DNA from: CAWGCA01 sp963820955
Lineage (GTDB): Bacteria; Pseudomonadota; Gammaproteobacteria; Chromatiales; Chromatiaceae
Reading direction: 5' to 3'
NCBI GenBank assembly: GCA_963820955.1
Contig: CAWGCA010000026.1
Location: forward strand, 1 to 45,636
DNA: 45,636 nucleotides
In this document: piece after piece, positions 8,017 to 16,150 of the stretch
Layout of the letters: every line of letters begins with the position of its first letter
How positions within the stretch are numbered: position 1 is the stretch's first letter
Translations under genes and position numbers: made by a program
The notes under the pieces: model-generated
Database searches by the model: none
What the model saw: the letters and a program-made list of their open reading frames with translations, nothing else
Told to the model about the DNA's origin: nothing

Positions 8017-9354
8017 ATGTCTGAAATCACCCCTCAAGAAATCGTCCGGGAACTGGATAAGCACATCATCGGCCAGGCCAGTGCCAAGCGGGCCGTGGCC
8101 ATCGCCCTGCGCAACCGCTGGCGCCGATCACAGGTGTCGGAGGAACTTCGGAATGAGATCACACCGAAGAATATCCTGATGATCGGACCTACCGGGGTCG
8201 GCAAAACCGAAATCGCCCGCCGCCTGGCCAAACTGGCCAACGCCCCGTTTATCAAAGTAGAAGCCACCAAGTTCACCGAAGTGGGTTATGTGGGCCGGGA
8301 CGTGGAGTCTATAATCCGCGATTTGGCTGACTCAGCCATGAAAATGGTTCGGGAGCAGGAGTTGAAGAAGGTGCAGGACAAGGCGGCGGATGCCGCTGAA
8401 CAGCGGGTGCTCGATACCCTGCTGCCCCGCCCCACGGTCAGCAGCTGGGAGGATGACAGCAACCCCGGTCCGGAAGATTCACCCACCCGGGAAAAATTCC
8501 GCCAAAAGATCCGCAATGGCGAAATGGACGATAAGGAGATCGAAGTCGAGGTCTCCGGCGCCACCATGGGGGTGGAGATTATGGCCCCACCTGGCATGGA
8601 GGAAATGACCAACCAGTTGCAGGGTCTGTTTCAAAACATCGGCGGCGGGCGGACCCGTAAACGCAAATTACGAATCCGCGATGCCCTGAAAATCCTACAG
8701 GACGAAGAGGCGTCTAAGCGGATCAACGATGAGGATCTGAAACTCCATGCCCTGGAAATGGTGGAGCAGCACGGAATCGTGTTTCTGGATGAGTTGGACA
8801 AGGTGGCCAGCCGGTCCGAATACAGCGGCCCCGATGTATCGCGCGAAGGGGTGCAGCGCGATCTGTTACCGCTGGTGGAGGGCTGTACCGTCTCGACTAA
8901 ACAGGGCGCCGTCAAGACTGACCACATCCTGTTTATCGCCTCGGGCGCCTTCCACCTGGCCAAGCCATCGGACCTGATCCCGGAACTGCAGGGCAGGCTT
9001 CCGATCCGGGTCGAACTGGATGCCTTAACCAGTGAAGACTTCGTGCGAATCCTGACCGAGCCCGACGCCTCCCTCACCGACCAATACCAGGCGCTGCTGG
9101 AGACCGAGGGAGTAACGCTGGAGTTGATGCCGGAAGGTATCCGCCGCATCGCCGAAATCGCCTGGCAGGTGAATGAGCGGACCGAGAACATCGGGGCCCG
9201 TCGTCTGCACACGGTAATGGAGCGTCTGTTGGAAGGAATCTCCTTTACCGCCTCGGAACTGCCAGGCACCAAGGTGACGGTGGATGCGCAATACGTGGAC
9301 AGCAACCTTTCGGAACTCGCCTCGGACGATGATCTGAGCCGCTTTATCTTGTAA
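8017..9354 (+). CDS. hslU: HslU ATPase subunit of the HslUV protease
   Basis: HslU is the AAA+ unfoldase that feeds HslV. The 445-residue length is typical. Seen in order: TPQEIVRELDKHIIGQ at the N-terminus, Walker A GPTGVGKT (57-64), pore loop GYVGRD (90-95), the intermediate I domain (about 110-240), Walker B GIVFLDELDK, the sensor and arginine-finger region VSREGVQRDLLPLVEG, IGARRLHTVMERLLE, and the C-terminal tail RFIL that docks into HslV. It is cotranscribed with hslV 12 nt upstream, under the heat-shock promoter at 7384. Confidence 0.98.
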   Translation: MSEITPQEIVRELDKHIIGQASAKRAVAIALRNRWRRSQVSEELRNEITPKNILMIGPTGVGKTEIARRLAKLANAPFIKVEATKFTEVGYVGRDVESIIRDLADSAMKMVREQELKKVQDKAADAAEQRVLDTLLPRPTVSSWEDDSNPGPEDSPTREKFRQKIRNGEMDDKEIEVEVSGATMGVEIMAPPGMEEMTNQLQGLFQNIGGGRTRKRKLRIRDALKILQDEEASKRINDEDLKLHALEMVEQHGIVFLDELDKVASRSEYSGPDVSREGVQRDLLPLVEGCTVSTKQGAVKTDHILFIASGAFHLAKPSDLIPELQGRLPIRVELDALTSEDFVRILTEPDASLTDQYQALLETEGVTLELMPEGIRRIAEIAWQVNERTENIGARRLHTVMERLLEGISFTASELPGTKVTVDAQYVDSNLSELASDDDLSRFIL

Positions 9355-9442
9355 CCGCCGGAATTTTCCCGGGTAAGATCGGGTCCTCGATGCTGGATTC
9401 GACAATACAGGCATGAATCGATAGACAATAAGGAGCACGAAT

Positions 9443-9808
9443 ATGTCCAAACACCTACCCAGCGAACTCAACCTGCACCGCCAATCCCGGGTGCTGGAGA
9501 TCAGCTTCGACGACGGGGCCCGCTTCAATCTGCCGTGTGAATATCTTCGCGCCTTCTCCCCATCGGCCGAGGTGCAGGGCCATGGGCCTGGCCAGGAGGT
9601 ACTCCAGGTAGGTATAGAAGATGTCGGAATCGACCATATCGATCCGGTGGGTAATTATGCGGTCTGCCTCCACTTTGATGACGGCCACAATACCGGCATC
9701 TACTCCTGGGATACCCTCTACAACCTGGGCGCCAATCACGATCAAAACTGGAAGGACTATCTGGCCCGACTGGAAGCCGCCGGCCACAAACGCAAAGGCT
9801 CCAACTAG
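9443..9808 (+). CDS. DUF971 family protein (GBBH-like N-terminal domain)
   Basis: The 121-residue protein has the DUF971 pattern: LNLHRQSRVLEISFDDGARFNLPCEYLRAFSPSAEV, then GIDHIDPVGNYAVCLHFDDGHNTGIYSWDTLYNLG. This domain is the N-terminal part of gamma-butyrobetaine hydroxylase-like enzymes and also exists alone, frequently near hslVU in proteobacteria. Function of the stand-alone form is not established. The ATG follows AAGGAGCACGAAT, a good ribosome binding site. A perfect hairpin overlaps its stop codon. Confidence 0.88.
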   Translation: MSKHLPSELNLHRQSRVLEISFDDGARFNLPCEYLRAFSPSAEVQGHGPGQEVLQVGIEDVGIDHIDPVGNYAVCLHFDDGHNTGIYSWDTLYNLGANHDQNWKDYLARLEAAGHKRKGSN

Positions 9809-9838
9809 TGGGCCATGCGGAACCGCATGGCCCACTAG
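9805..9838 (+). terminator. perfect 16-bp hairpin overlapping the stop of the DUF971 gene
   Basis: Bases 9805-9820 and 9823-9838 are exact reverse complements around a central AA, and the stop codon TAG (9806-9808) lies inside the left arm. There is no T run on either side, so it is either a factor-assisted terminator or an RNA-stabilising structure at the end of the hslVU-DUF971 message. Confidence 0.5.
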
Positions 9839-10177
9839 GACCTGTTAACACCGCGCGGATGACCCGCCTTGGTCTGCTCCACCAGGCAGATGTAGATTTC
9901 ATTAATTTCTGTAACTACCGCCGCAAAAACCAAGTAAAATCGGGATAGCTTCAGCAAGCCAAAGTGCCGCCTTACCGAATGGCATCGTTCAGTGCGCTCT
10001 TAAACGCGCCGCTAAATCACGCGCGCAGCCGGTCGAAAATGACGGGGTCTCTCGCCAGGGACTGCAAAGCTAGAGGGGCGCACCTGAGGTATAGCACCGA
10101 GGCAAGGCGATCAACGGCGCCGGTATGAGATCATATTCAGGGCCTGCACACTTCCTCTTCTAACAGGAATTCCGGTT
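9839..10177 (+). other. 339-base gap between the DUF971 gene and ubiE
   Basis: No gene is convincing here. On the minus strand a stretch from about 9960 to 9835 is open and reads like a protein end (FYLVFAAVVTEINEIYICLV), but I see no matching start or upstream domain. The plus strand near 10120-10145 is the likely ubiE promoter zone, and AGGAA precedes the ubiE ATG. Confidence 0.3.
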
Positions 10178-10927
10178 ATGACGGACAAGCACACCACAGA
10201 TTTCGGCTACCAGAAGGTTCCGACCGATGAAAAGGCCGAACGGGTGCGGGCGGTGTTCGATTCGGTGGCGAGCCGTTACGATTTGATGAACGACCTGATG
10301 TCCCTCGGCATCCACCGGATCTGGAAACGCACAGCGGTGGAATTGGCCGGTGTGCGGCCGGGGCAGAAGGTGCTGGATCTGGCATCCGGCAGCGGAGACC
10401 TGGCCGCCCGTTTTGCTGGCCTGGTAGGACCCGATGGGCTGGTCGTGATGTCAGACATCAATGCCGCCATGCTGGAGCAGGGGCGCAGCCGGATGGTTGA
10501 CCGGGGTTTGATCGGTAATATCGAGTATACCCAGCTGAATGCCGAAGCGATCCCATTCCCGGAAAACAGTTTCCACTGTATTACCATAGGGTTCGGCCTG
10601 CGCAATGTCACCGACAAGCAGAAGGCCTTGCACGCCATGTATCAGGCACTCAAGCCCGGCGGTCGAGTTCTGATTCTCGAGTTTTCACACCCTCGAAATA
10701 AACCCCTAAAAGCGGTTTATGATCTTTACTCCTTCCAACTGCTGCCGTTGATGGGACGCCTGGTAACCAATGATGCAGCCAGCTACCGTTACCTGGCGGA
10801 GTCGATTCGAGTACATCCAGATCAGGAGACCTTGAAAACCATGCTGGAGCAGGCGGGTTTTGAGCGTTGCGACTATCACAATCTGAGCGGCGGAATCGTC
10901 GCTGTACACCGCGGTTTTAAGCTCTGA
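10178..10927 (+). CDS. ubiE: demethylmenaquinone/2-octaprenyl-benzoquinol methyltransferase UbiE
   Basis: UbiE is the C-methyltransferase of ubiquinone and menaquinone synthesis. The 249-residue protein carries the UbiE/COQ5 signatures: FGYQKVPTDEKAERVRAVFDSVASRYDLMNDLMSLGIHRIWKR, SAM-binding VLDLASGSGDLA, NAEAIPFPENSFHCITIGFGLRNVTDK and RVLILEFSHP. ATG 10178 follows an AGGAA site. ubiJ and ubiB come next on the same strand, the usual ubiEJB order, though here a 188-base gap separates ubiE from ubiJ. Confidence 0.98.
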   Translation: MTDKHTTDFGYQKVPTDEKAERVRAVFDSVASRYDLMNDLMSLGIHRIWKRTAVELAGVRPGQKVLDLASGSGDLAARFAGLVGPDGLVVMSDINAAMLEQGRSRMVDRGLIGNIEYTQLNAEAIPFPENSFHCITIGFGLRNVTDKQKALHAMYQALKPGGRVLILEFSHPRNKPLKAVYDLYSFQLLPLMGRLVTNDAASYRYLAESIRVHPDQETLKTMLEQAGFERCDYHNLSGGIVAVHRGFKL

Positions 10928-11036
10928 GCCAGCAGCCGTATAATAGCGGCTAAGGAGCAAACAGCAGCTATCGGTAATAACCGGAGCAAGACCGGGTTTA
11001 AGCATCGCCTGCCTGCGCGGATTCGGACATAAACCA

Positions 11037-11119
11037 TGATTTCCATGTTTTTAGAGGCCAACATAAAAACAGGTGCGATGCCAGCCGGCATCGGCACCCG
11101 GCTGGTACTTGGCTCATGA
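11037..11119 (+). CDS. possible 27-aa leader peptide upstream of ubiJ
   Basis: A short frame starting ATGATTTCCATG ends with a TGA that overlaps the ubiJ ATG (ATGA). ubiJ itself has no visible Shine-Dalgarno, so coupling to an upstream frame would explain its initiation. The peptide (MISMFLEANIKTGAMPAGIG...) resembles nothing I know, and the leader frame also lacks a strong ribosome binding site. Confidence 0.2.
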
Positions 11120-11748
11120 CAATCTCGGGGCTTGCGTACGCCGGCCTGGAGCAAGCGGTCAACCGCTACCTCGATCTAGACCCCGGGTGCAAAGCACAGA
11201 TGGCGCAGCTGCATGGCCGGGTAATCGCCTTCGAGGCACTCGGCCTGGGCAGGACTTTTTTTCTCGTTCCCACCCCCTCACGACTGCTGATCCTGGCCGA
11301 TTTCGAAGGCGAGCCCGACTGCCGCCTGCGGGGCACCCCCATCGCCCTGGCCCGCATGAGCGACCAGCGTACCAGCCCAGATCTACTCTTCTCCGGCGAA
11401 GTGGAAATCAGCGGCGACACAGAGCTGGCCCACCGCTTCGGCAAGATTCTGGCGACCATGGATATCGACTGGGAGGAGCAGCTTTCTCATCTCACGGGGG
11501 ATATCATTGCTCATCAAATCGGTAACACCACCCGCGCTACCCTGCGCTGGGGCAGTAACGCGTTGAACACCCTGGGCAGGGACATCCAGGAATATCTGCA
11601 GGAGGAACTGCGCCTGTTACCTGATGGTCGGGAAATCGAGCGATTTCTATCGAACGTTGAAACCCTGCGAGATGACGTGGAACGCCTGCAGGCAAGAGTA
11701 AACCGACTGCAGTCCAGTTCAGGCGGTAACGCCGGGAAGTCTGAGTGA
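11116..11748 (+). CDS. ubiJ: ubiquinone biosynthesis accessory factor UbiJ (SCP2 domain)
   Basis: UbiJ is a lipid-binding subunit of the soluble Ubi complex that holds polyprenyl intermediates. The 210-residue product has an SCP2-like N-terminal domain (about 10-115: LGRTFFLVPTPSRLLILADFEGEPDCRLRGTPIALARM) and a C-terminal helical, coiled-coil-like tail (about 170-205: RFLSNVETLRDDVERLQARVNRLQ). It lies between ubiE and ubiB as in other gammaproteobacteria, and its stop overlaps the ubiB GTG. Confidence 0.92.
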   Translation: MTISGLAYAGLEQAVNRYLDLDPGCKAQMAQLHGRVIAFEALGLGRTFFLVPTPSRLLILADFEGEPDCRLRGTPIALARMSDQRTSPDLLFSGEVEISGDTELAHRFGKILATMDIDWEEQLSHLTGDIIAHQIGNTTRATLRWGSNALNTLGRDIQEYLQEELRLLPDGREIERFLSNVETLRDDVERLQARVNRLQSSSGGNAGKSE

Positions 11749-13400
11749 TACGCCCGGCAGAGGCCCTGCGTCTGCTGCATATCAACTGGGTCTTGCTGCG
11801 GCATGGTCTGGACGAAGTTATCCTTGCTACCCACCTGTTTCGCCCGCTCCGCTTCCTCCTCTACCTTTCACCCCTGTACTGGCTGCGGCGCAATCGACTG
11901 CCCGCGTATCCGGTCCGTATCCGTCTCGCTTTGGAAGAACTGGGCCCCATATTCGTCAAGTTCGGTCAGATTCTGTCCACCCGCCGCGACCTGCTGCCGA
12001 ATGATATCGCCGACGAACTGGCCCGGTTACAAGACGCGGTGCCGCCTTTCCCCGGCGCTCAGGCCCGAAAAATCATCGAGCAGGCGTTTGGTCATCCAGT
12101 AGGCCGGATCCTGGATGAGTTCCAGGAGACCCCCCTGGCATCGGCCTCTATCGCCCAGGTCCACACCGCACGGTTGAAAAACGGAAAACAGGTGGTGGTC
12201 AAAGTTCTGCGCCCCGACATCGCCAAGGTGATTCGTCGGGACGTGGGTCTGCTCTATATCATCGCCGGCCTGGCTGGCCGCTACTGGAAAGAAGGAAGAC
12301 GCCTGCGCCCGGTTGAAGTGGTGCGGGACTATGAGAAGACCATCCTGGATGAGCTGGACCTGCAACGGGAGGCCGCGAATGCCGCCCAACTGCGCCGTAA
12401 CTGGCAGGATAGCAAGCTGCTTTACGTGCCTGAAATCTACTGGGACCTGACTCGACGGAACGTACTGGTGATGGAGCGCATCTTCGGCACCCCGGTGGGG
12501 GATATCGCAGCCCTCAAGGCACAGGGCATCCGCATGAAGCAGTTGGGTGAACAGGGAGTGGAGATCTTTTTTACCCAGGTGTTTCGGGACAACTTCTTCC
12601 ACGCCGATATGCACCCGGGCAATATCTTCGTGGAACCGGACGGTCGATATATCGCTGTGGATTTCGGTATCGTCGGCTCTCTCACCACTGAGGATCAACG
12701 CTACCTGGCAGATAACCTGCTGGCCTTCTTCAACCGCGACTACCACCGGGTGGCGGAACTGCACGTCGAATCCGAGTGGGTGCCCAAAGAAACCAGGGTA
12801 GACGAGTTCGAGTCGGCTATTCGCTCCGTATGCGAGCCCATCTTCAACAAACCCCTGAGTGACATCTCCTTTGGCCACTTCCTGCTCCACCTGTTCCAGA
12901 CCGCGCGCCGATTCGACATGGAGGTGCAACCACAGCTGGTGCTGCTGCAGAAGACCCTGCTCTACATCGAGGGTCTGGGCCGCCAGCTTTATCCGGAGCT
13001 CGACCTATGGGCCACCGCCAAGCCCTTCCTGGAACGCTGGACCAAAGAGCAGGTGGGACCCCAGGCCTTTGTCCGGAAACTGCGTCACAATCTACCTGCC
13101 TTTACCGAGCACGGGGCGGACATACCCCTCCTGTCATATAAACTCCTGCGGGACGCGACGGAGGGACGGCTGGAATTCAAGCTGAAATCGGACCCGCTGG
13201 AACAACTGCGCGCGGAGCTCAAAGAGAGTCACCACAACCTGATAGTGACCATCAGCGGCGCTGCGATGCTGATCTCCGGTGCCCTGCTGCTGACCCTGGG
13301 GCCGAGCATTCTGCTACCGGCTTCGGTGATTACCACGAGCGGGGTGGGCCTGAGCGTCGGCGGCGGATTGGTCCTGGTGAAAACCTGGCTTAGCAGTTGA
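11745..13400 (+). CDS. ubiB: UbiB-family atypical kinase of ubiquinone biosynthesis
   Basis: UbiB is a membrane-bound protein-kinase-like ATPase needed for ubiquinone synthesis. The 551 residues show the family features: KxGQ-type motif FVKFGQILSTRRDLLP (about 63-80), the alanine-rich loop PLASASIAQVHTA, VVVKVLRP with the invariant lysine, the ExD motif LDELDLQREAAN, the catalytic FFHADMHPGNIFV and the metal-binding AVDFGIVG. Two hydrophobic segments end the protein (about 497-548). The GTG start at 11745 overlaps the ubiJ stop (GTGA), showing translational coupling. Confidence 0.97.
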   Translation: MIRPAEALRLLHINWVLLRHGLDEVILATHLFRPLRFLLYLSPLYWLRRNRLPAYPVRIRLALEELGPIFVKFGQILSTRRDLLPNDIADELARLQDAVPPFPGAQARKIIEQAFGHPVGRILDEFQETPLASASIAQVHTARLKNGKQVVVKVLRPDIAKVIRRDVGLLYIIAGLAGRYWKEGRRLRPVEVVRDYEKTILDELDLQREAANAAQLRRNWQDSKLLYVPEIYWDLTRRNVLVMERIFGTPVGDIAALKAQGIRMKQLGEQGVEIFFTQVFRDNFFHADMHPGNIFVEPDGRYIAVDFGIVGSLTTEDQRYLADNLLAFFNRDYHRVAELHVESEWVPKETRVDEFESAIRSVCEPIFNKPLSDISFGHFLLHLFQTARRFDMEVQPQLVLLQKTLLYIEGLGRQLYPELDLWATAKPFLERWTKEQVGPQAFVRKLRHNLPAFTEHGADIPLLSYKLLRDATEGRLEFKLKSDPLEQLRAELKESHHNLIVTISGAAMLISGALLLTLGPSILLPASVITTSGVGLSVGGGLVLVKTWLSS

Positions 13401-13629
13401 TAACTAGCTCTCTGACGGACACCTTCTACCAACGTCCCTCGCCCTGGAAGGCGATCACTACGTTGTCTGCCGCTGCAACGCACGGAGGCTTTCGGCAAAC
13501 CATCACCCGTTTCGTATTATGACAGCGAACGGAAAACTTCGATTTCCCGCGATTACCCGATCCTGCAAGATGTGTAAAAATGCAGGCAGAACCGAACTAT
13601 TCCAGAACCGGCAGTAAGGGAGAGCAATA

Positions 13630-14751
13630 ATGACCAAACACATCGGCATCCTGACAGCAGGTGGTGACAGCCCCGGACTCAACGCCGCCATACGCGGTGT
13701 CGGCAAGGCCGCCCAGGGCCACTACGGCATGCAGATGATTGGTTTCCGTGACGGCTTCCGCGGCTTGGTGGACAACCGCATGACCCGCTTCGACAGCAAT
13801 ATGTTGTCAGGTATTTTGACCAAGGGCGGCACCATTCTCGGCACCAGCCGGGACAAACCTCACCGTATGCTTATTGGCGGCAAGAAACAGGATATGACGG
13901 ACGTGATCGTCGAAAACTATGAGGCCAATCATCTAGATGCGTTGGTTTGTCTGGGCGGTGGTGGTACCCAGAAAAATGCGCTGCAGTTGATGGAGAAGGG
14001 ACTGAACGTCATCACGTTACCAAAAACTATCGACAACGATGTTGCCATGACGGACACTACCTTCGGCTTCGACACCGCCCTGGGCATCGCCACCGAGGCG
14101 ATTGACCGACTGCACAGCACCGCCCACAGCCACCACCGAATCATTGTCGTGGAGATCATGGGACACCGAGCCGGCTGGTTGGCACTTGGCTCAGGTATCG
14201 CGGGCGGGGCGGATGTCATCCTGCTCCCCGAAATTCCCTACGACATCAACCAGGTGGCCGAGGCAATCCGCGAACGGGGTCGCAGCGGCAGGAACTTCAG
14301 TATCGTCGCCGTGGCCGAAGGGGCGCTGTCCCAGGAGCAGGCGCGGATCATAAGGGCGGCGGAAGAGAAAAAAGCCAACAGCGAAGACAAAAAAGAGTTA
14401 AAGCGCGCTAAGAAAGAGCTGGCTGATCTAGCAGCAAGCCATGCCAACCGTACGGTGCAGTTATCCCGCCAGCTGGAAGAGTTGACCGGGCTGGAGTCAC
14501 GAGTAACGATACTGGGCTATCTGCAACGTGGGGGCACTCCCTCCGCGGCTGACCGCCTGCTGGCCACCCGTCTGGGAACCGCCTGTGCCGATCTCATTCA
14601 TCAAGGCACTTTTGGGGTGATGGTCGCGGCCCGCGGGGAAACGGCGGTACCGGTCCCGTTGGAGCAGGTTGCCGGTAACAAAAAGCTGGTGCCAAAGGAT
14701 CACCCCTGGGTTGTCAGCGCCCGGCATGTGGGAACAAATTTCGGCGACTGA
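13630..14751 (+). CDS. 6-phosphofructokinase, PPi-type lysine with ATP-type glycine
   Basis: The 373-residue protein is a PfkA-superfamily phosphofructokinase: LTAGGDSPGLNA (8-19), GGTILGTSR (66-74), GGGGT (109-113), PKTIDND (131-137) with the catalytic aspartate, VVEIMGHRAGWLA and GYLQRGGTPSAADR. The lysine in PKTIDND is the residue that distinguishes PPi-dependent and mixed-clade enzymes from classical ATP enzymes (PGTIDND). The phosphoryl-donor loop, however, has glycine where PPi enzymes carry aspartate, a combination known in some ATP-using clade III enzymes. A charged insertion (EEKKANSEDKKELKRAKKEL, residues 245-264) is unusual. Donor specificity is therefore undecided. No pyrophosphatase gene is adjacent. 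GGGAG precedes the ATG. Confidence 0.9.
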   Translation: MTKHIGILTAGGDSPGLNAAIRGVGKAAQGHYGMQMIGFRDGFRGLVDNRMTRFDSNMLSGILTKGGTILGTSRDKPHRMLIGGKKQDMTDVIVENYEANHLDALVCLGGGGTQKNALQLMEKGLNVITLPKTIDNDVAMTDTTFGFDTALGIATEAIDRLHSTAHSHHRIIVVEIMGHRAGWLALGSGIAGGADVILLPEIPYDINQVAEAIRERGRSGRNFSIVAVAEGALSQEQARIIRAAEEKKANSEDKKELKRAKKELADLAASHANRTVQLSRQLEELTGLESRVTILGYLQRGGTPSAADRLLATRLGTACADLIHQGTFGVMVAARGETAVPVPLEQVAGNKKLVPKDHPWVVSARHVGTNFGD

Positions 14752-14805
14752 GCATGCCGAAAAAGGGGCGTGGCAGATACTTAATGTATGCGGACCTGCC
14801 CTGCC

Positions 14806-15369
14806 TTATGCTACGCCCTTTTCCCTCGCCAATCCGGCTTCCACCTGATCCCGTTTCTGCTTCCCGACCAAGACCTCGATCAGCTCCAGTGCGAAATCCA
14901 TGGCGGTCCCGGGGCCCCGGGACGTAATCACCCTCCCATCCCGAATCACAGGCTTCAGTCCTATTTCTACTTTGGGCAAATCCATAGCATCGAGCACGCC
15001 GGGGTAGCTGGTGGCTTGTCGCCCATCTAGCAGGCCGGCACTGGCCAACACTTTGGGAGCGGCGCAGATAGCCGCGCAGTAACCGCCCGCTGCATCCATG
15101 CGGCGGAGTAGGTCATGGATACGCTGGTCTGCATTCAGATGATCCGCGCCCGGGAGCCCTCCCGGCAGCACGATCATGTCAAAAGACTCTTCCATCACTG
15201 CATCGAGCGTGGTGTCTGGCAGCAACCTGACACCACGACTGGCGTTAACCGGGCCCGCTTCAAGACCGGCGGTCACCACCTCGATACCGGCCCGCCGCAG
15301 CAGATCGATGAGGGTTACCGCTTCGAGTTCTTCGCAACCTTGGGCGAGGGGGATGAGGGTTCTTGCCAT
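14806..15369 (-). CDS. yajL: DJ-1/PfpI family protein (YajL-like chaperone/deglycase)
   Basis: The 187-residue protein fits the DJ-1 family: the acidic GCEELEA motif (11-17) that activates the nucleophile, and the nucleophile elbow AAICAAPKVLA with C102, followed by YPGVLDAM and ITSRGPGTAMDFALELIE. DJ-1/YajL proteins guard against protein thiol and carbonyl damage; the precise enzymatic role is debated. A clear GGAGGA sits eight bases before the ATG at 15369, although this places the start 55 bases inside the upstream yibQ gene in another frame. The gene symbol follows the closest E. coli type and is less sure than the family. Confidence 0.88.
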   Translation of the reverse strand: MARTLIPLAQGCEELEAVTLIDLLRRAGIEVVTAGLEAGPVNASRGVRLLPDTTLDAVMEESFDMIVLPGGLPGADHLNADQRIHDLLRRMDAAGGYCAAICAAPKVLASAGLLDGRQATSYPGVLDAMDLPKVEIGLKPVIRDGRVITSRGPGTAMDFALELIEVLVGKQKRDQVEAGLAREKGVA

Positions 15370-16148
15370 GATGGATTCCTCCGTTGGAGAGCGATTGTTT
15401 CGGATGCGGTTATCAACCGTACCCCAATTGCCCCGAGTCCTGATAGCTCAGATTGCAAAACGGCGATGGTCTCCGGGTAGGGATGTCCGATGCCCACTGC
15501 AGACCCCTGCTTGCGGGCCATTTTAAGGAGCCGCCGAAACTGGGTACGGATCGCCATCGGATCCCGAACATTGTCCAGAAAGACATTACGTCTGGTGTTG
15601 GGTATCCCATACTCCTGGGCCAACATCTGGGCCACCGTTTCCTTGGTTGTTCGGCTATCGATAAAGTAGAGATTTTCCTCCCCCAGTACCTTCATCAGCC
15701 AACCCATGGCACCCGGGTGCCGGGTCAGCAGGCTGCCCATGTGATTGTTCAATCCAACCGCATGCGGTACCGCCTGAATGCCCTTCTCCAGGGTGCGCTT
15801 GAACTCAAGCTCCGTCATGTGCAGGCTGAGGGCACCAGGCCCAAGCTGCACTTGCTCATGGGAATCCATCGGCAGGTGAATCATTACCTCCTTGCCCTCA
15901 ATGTGGGCCCGTTCGGCAAGGCGCCGGGCGTGAGGCGTATGGGGCAGAAAGGCGTAGGTCAGGGCACCGGGCAGGGAAACAGCGGCATCGCCCTGGACGC
16001 CATGATATCCCATGTCATCGATGATAATGGAAACGACCGGCTGACCGCCGGCGTCAGCCACTGAAACAGCGGGAAACTGCTGCAGCACCCATATCAGCAG
16101 GATGGCTGAGGCCTTTTTTAGTCCCCCTGTGGCAGAAAGCCGGGACAA
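15315..16148 (-). CDS. yibQ: divergent polysaccharide deacetylase YibQ
   Basis: The 277-residue product belongs to the divergent polysaccharide deacetylase family (DUF610). A signal peptide (about 1-32) is followed by VVSIIIDDMGYHGVQGDAAVSLPG with the paired aspartates, TYAFLPHTPHA, EVMIHLPMDSHE, VGLNNHMGSLLT, FIDSRTT and GIGHPYPETI, which form the metal-binding and active-site positions in this family. It is expected in the periplasm; its substrate is not settled. The order gpmI-envC-(ctpA)-yibQ is the known gammaproteobacterial one. The start is two bases after the ctpA stop, and the end overlaps yajL by 55 bases. Confidence 0.92.
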   Translation of the reverse strand: MSRLSATGGLKKASAILLIWVLQQFPAVSVADAGGQPVVSIIIDDMGYHGVQGDAAVSLPGALTYAFLPHTPHARRLAERAHIEGKEVMIHLPMDSHEQVQLGPGALSLHMTELEFKRTLEKGIQAVPHAVGLNNHMGSLLTRHPGAMGWLMKVLGEENLYFIDSRTTKETVAQMLAQEYGIPNTRRNVFLDNVRDPMAIRTQFRRLLKMARKQGSAVGIGHPYPETIAVLQSELSGLGAIGVRLITASETIALQRRNPSWQEPSSPSPKVAKNSKR

Positions 16149-16150
16149 GC

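Noticed and set aside
9835..9960. 3' remnant of a minus-strand gene (FYLVFAAVVTEINEIYICLV)
   Set aside because: Only about 42 codons, no start or recognisable domain upstream, and stops close by; kept only as a remark on the gap.
14752..14805. Bidirectional terminator between pfk and yajL
   Set aside because: GGGGCGTGGC...GCTACGCCC arms exist, but the right arm runs into the yajL coding end and the loop is long; not strong enough to annotate.
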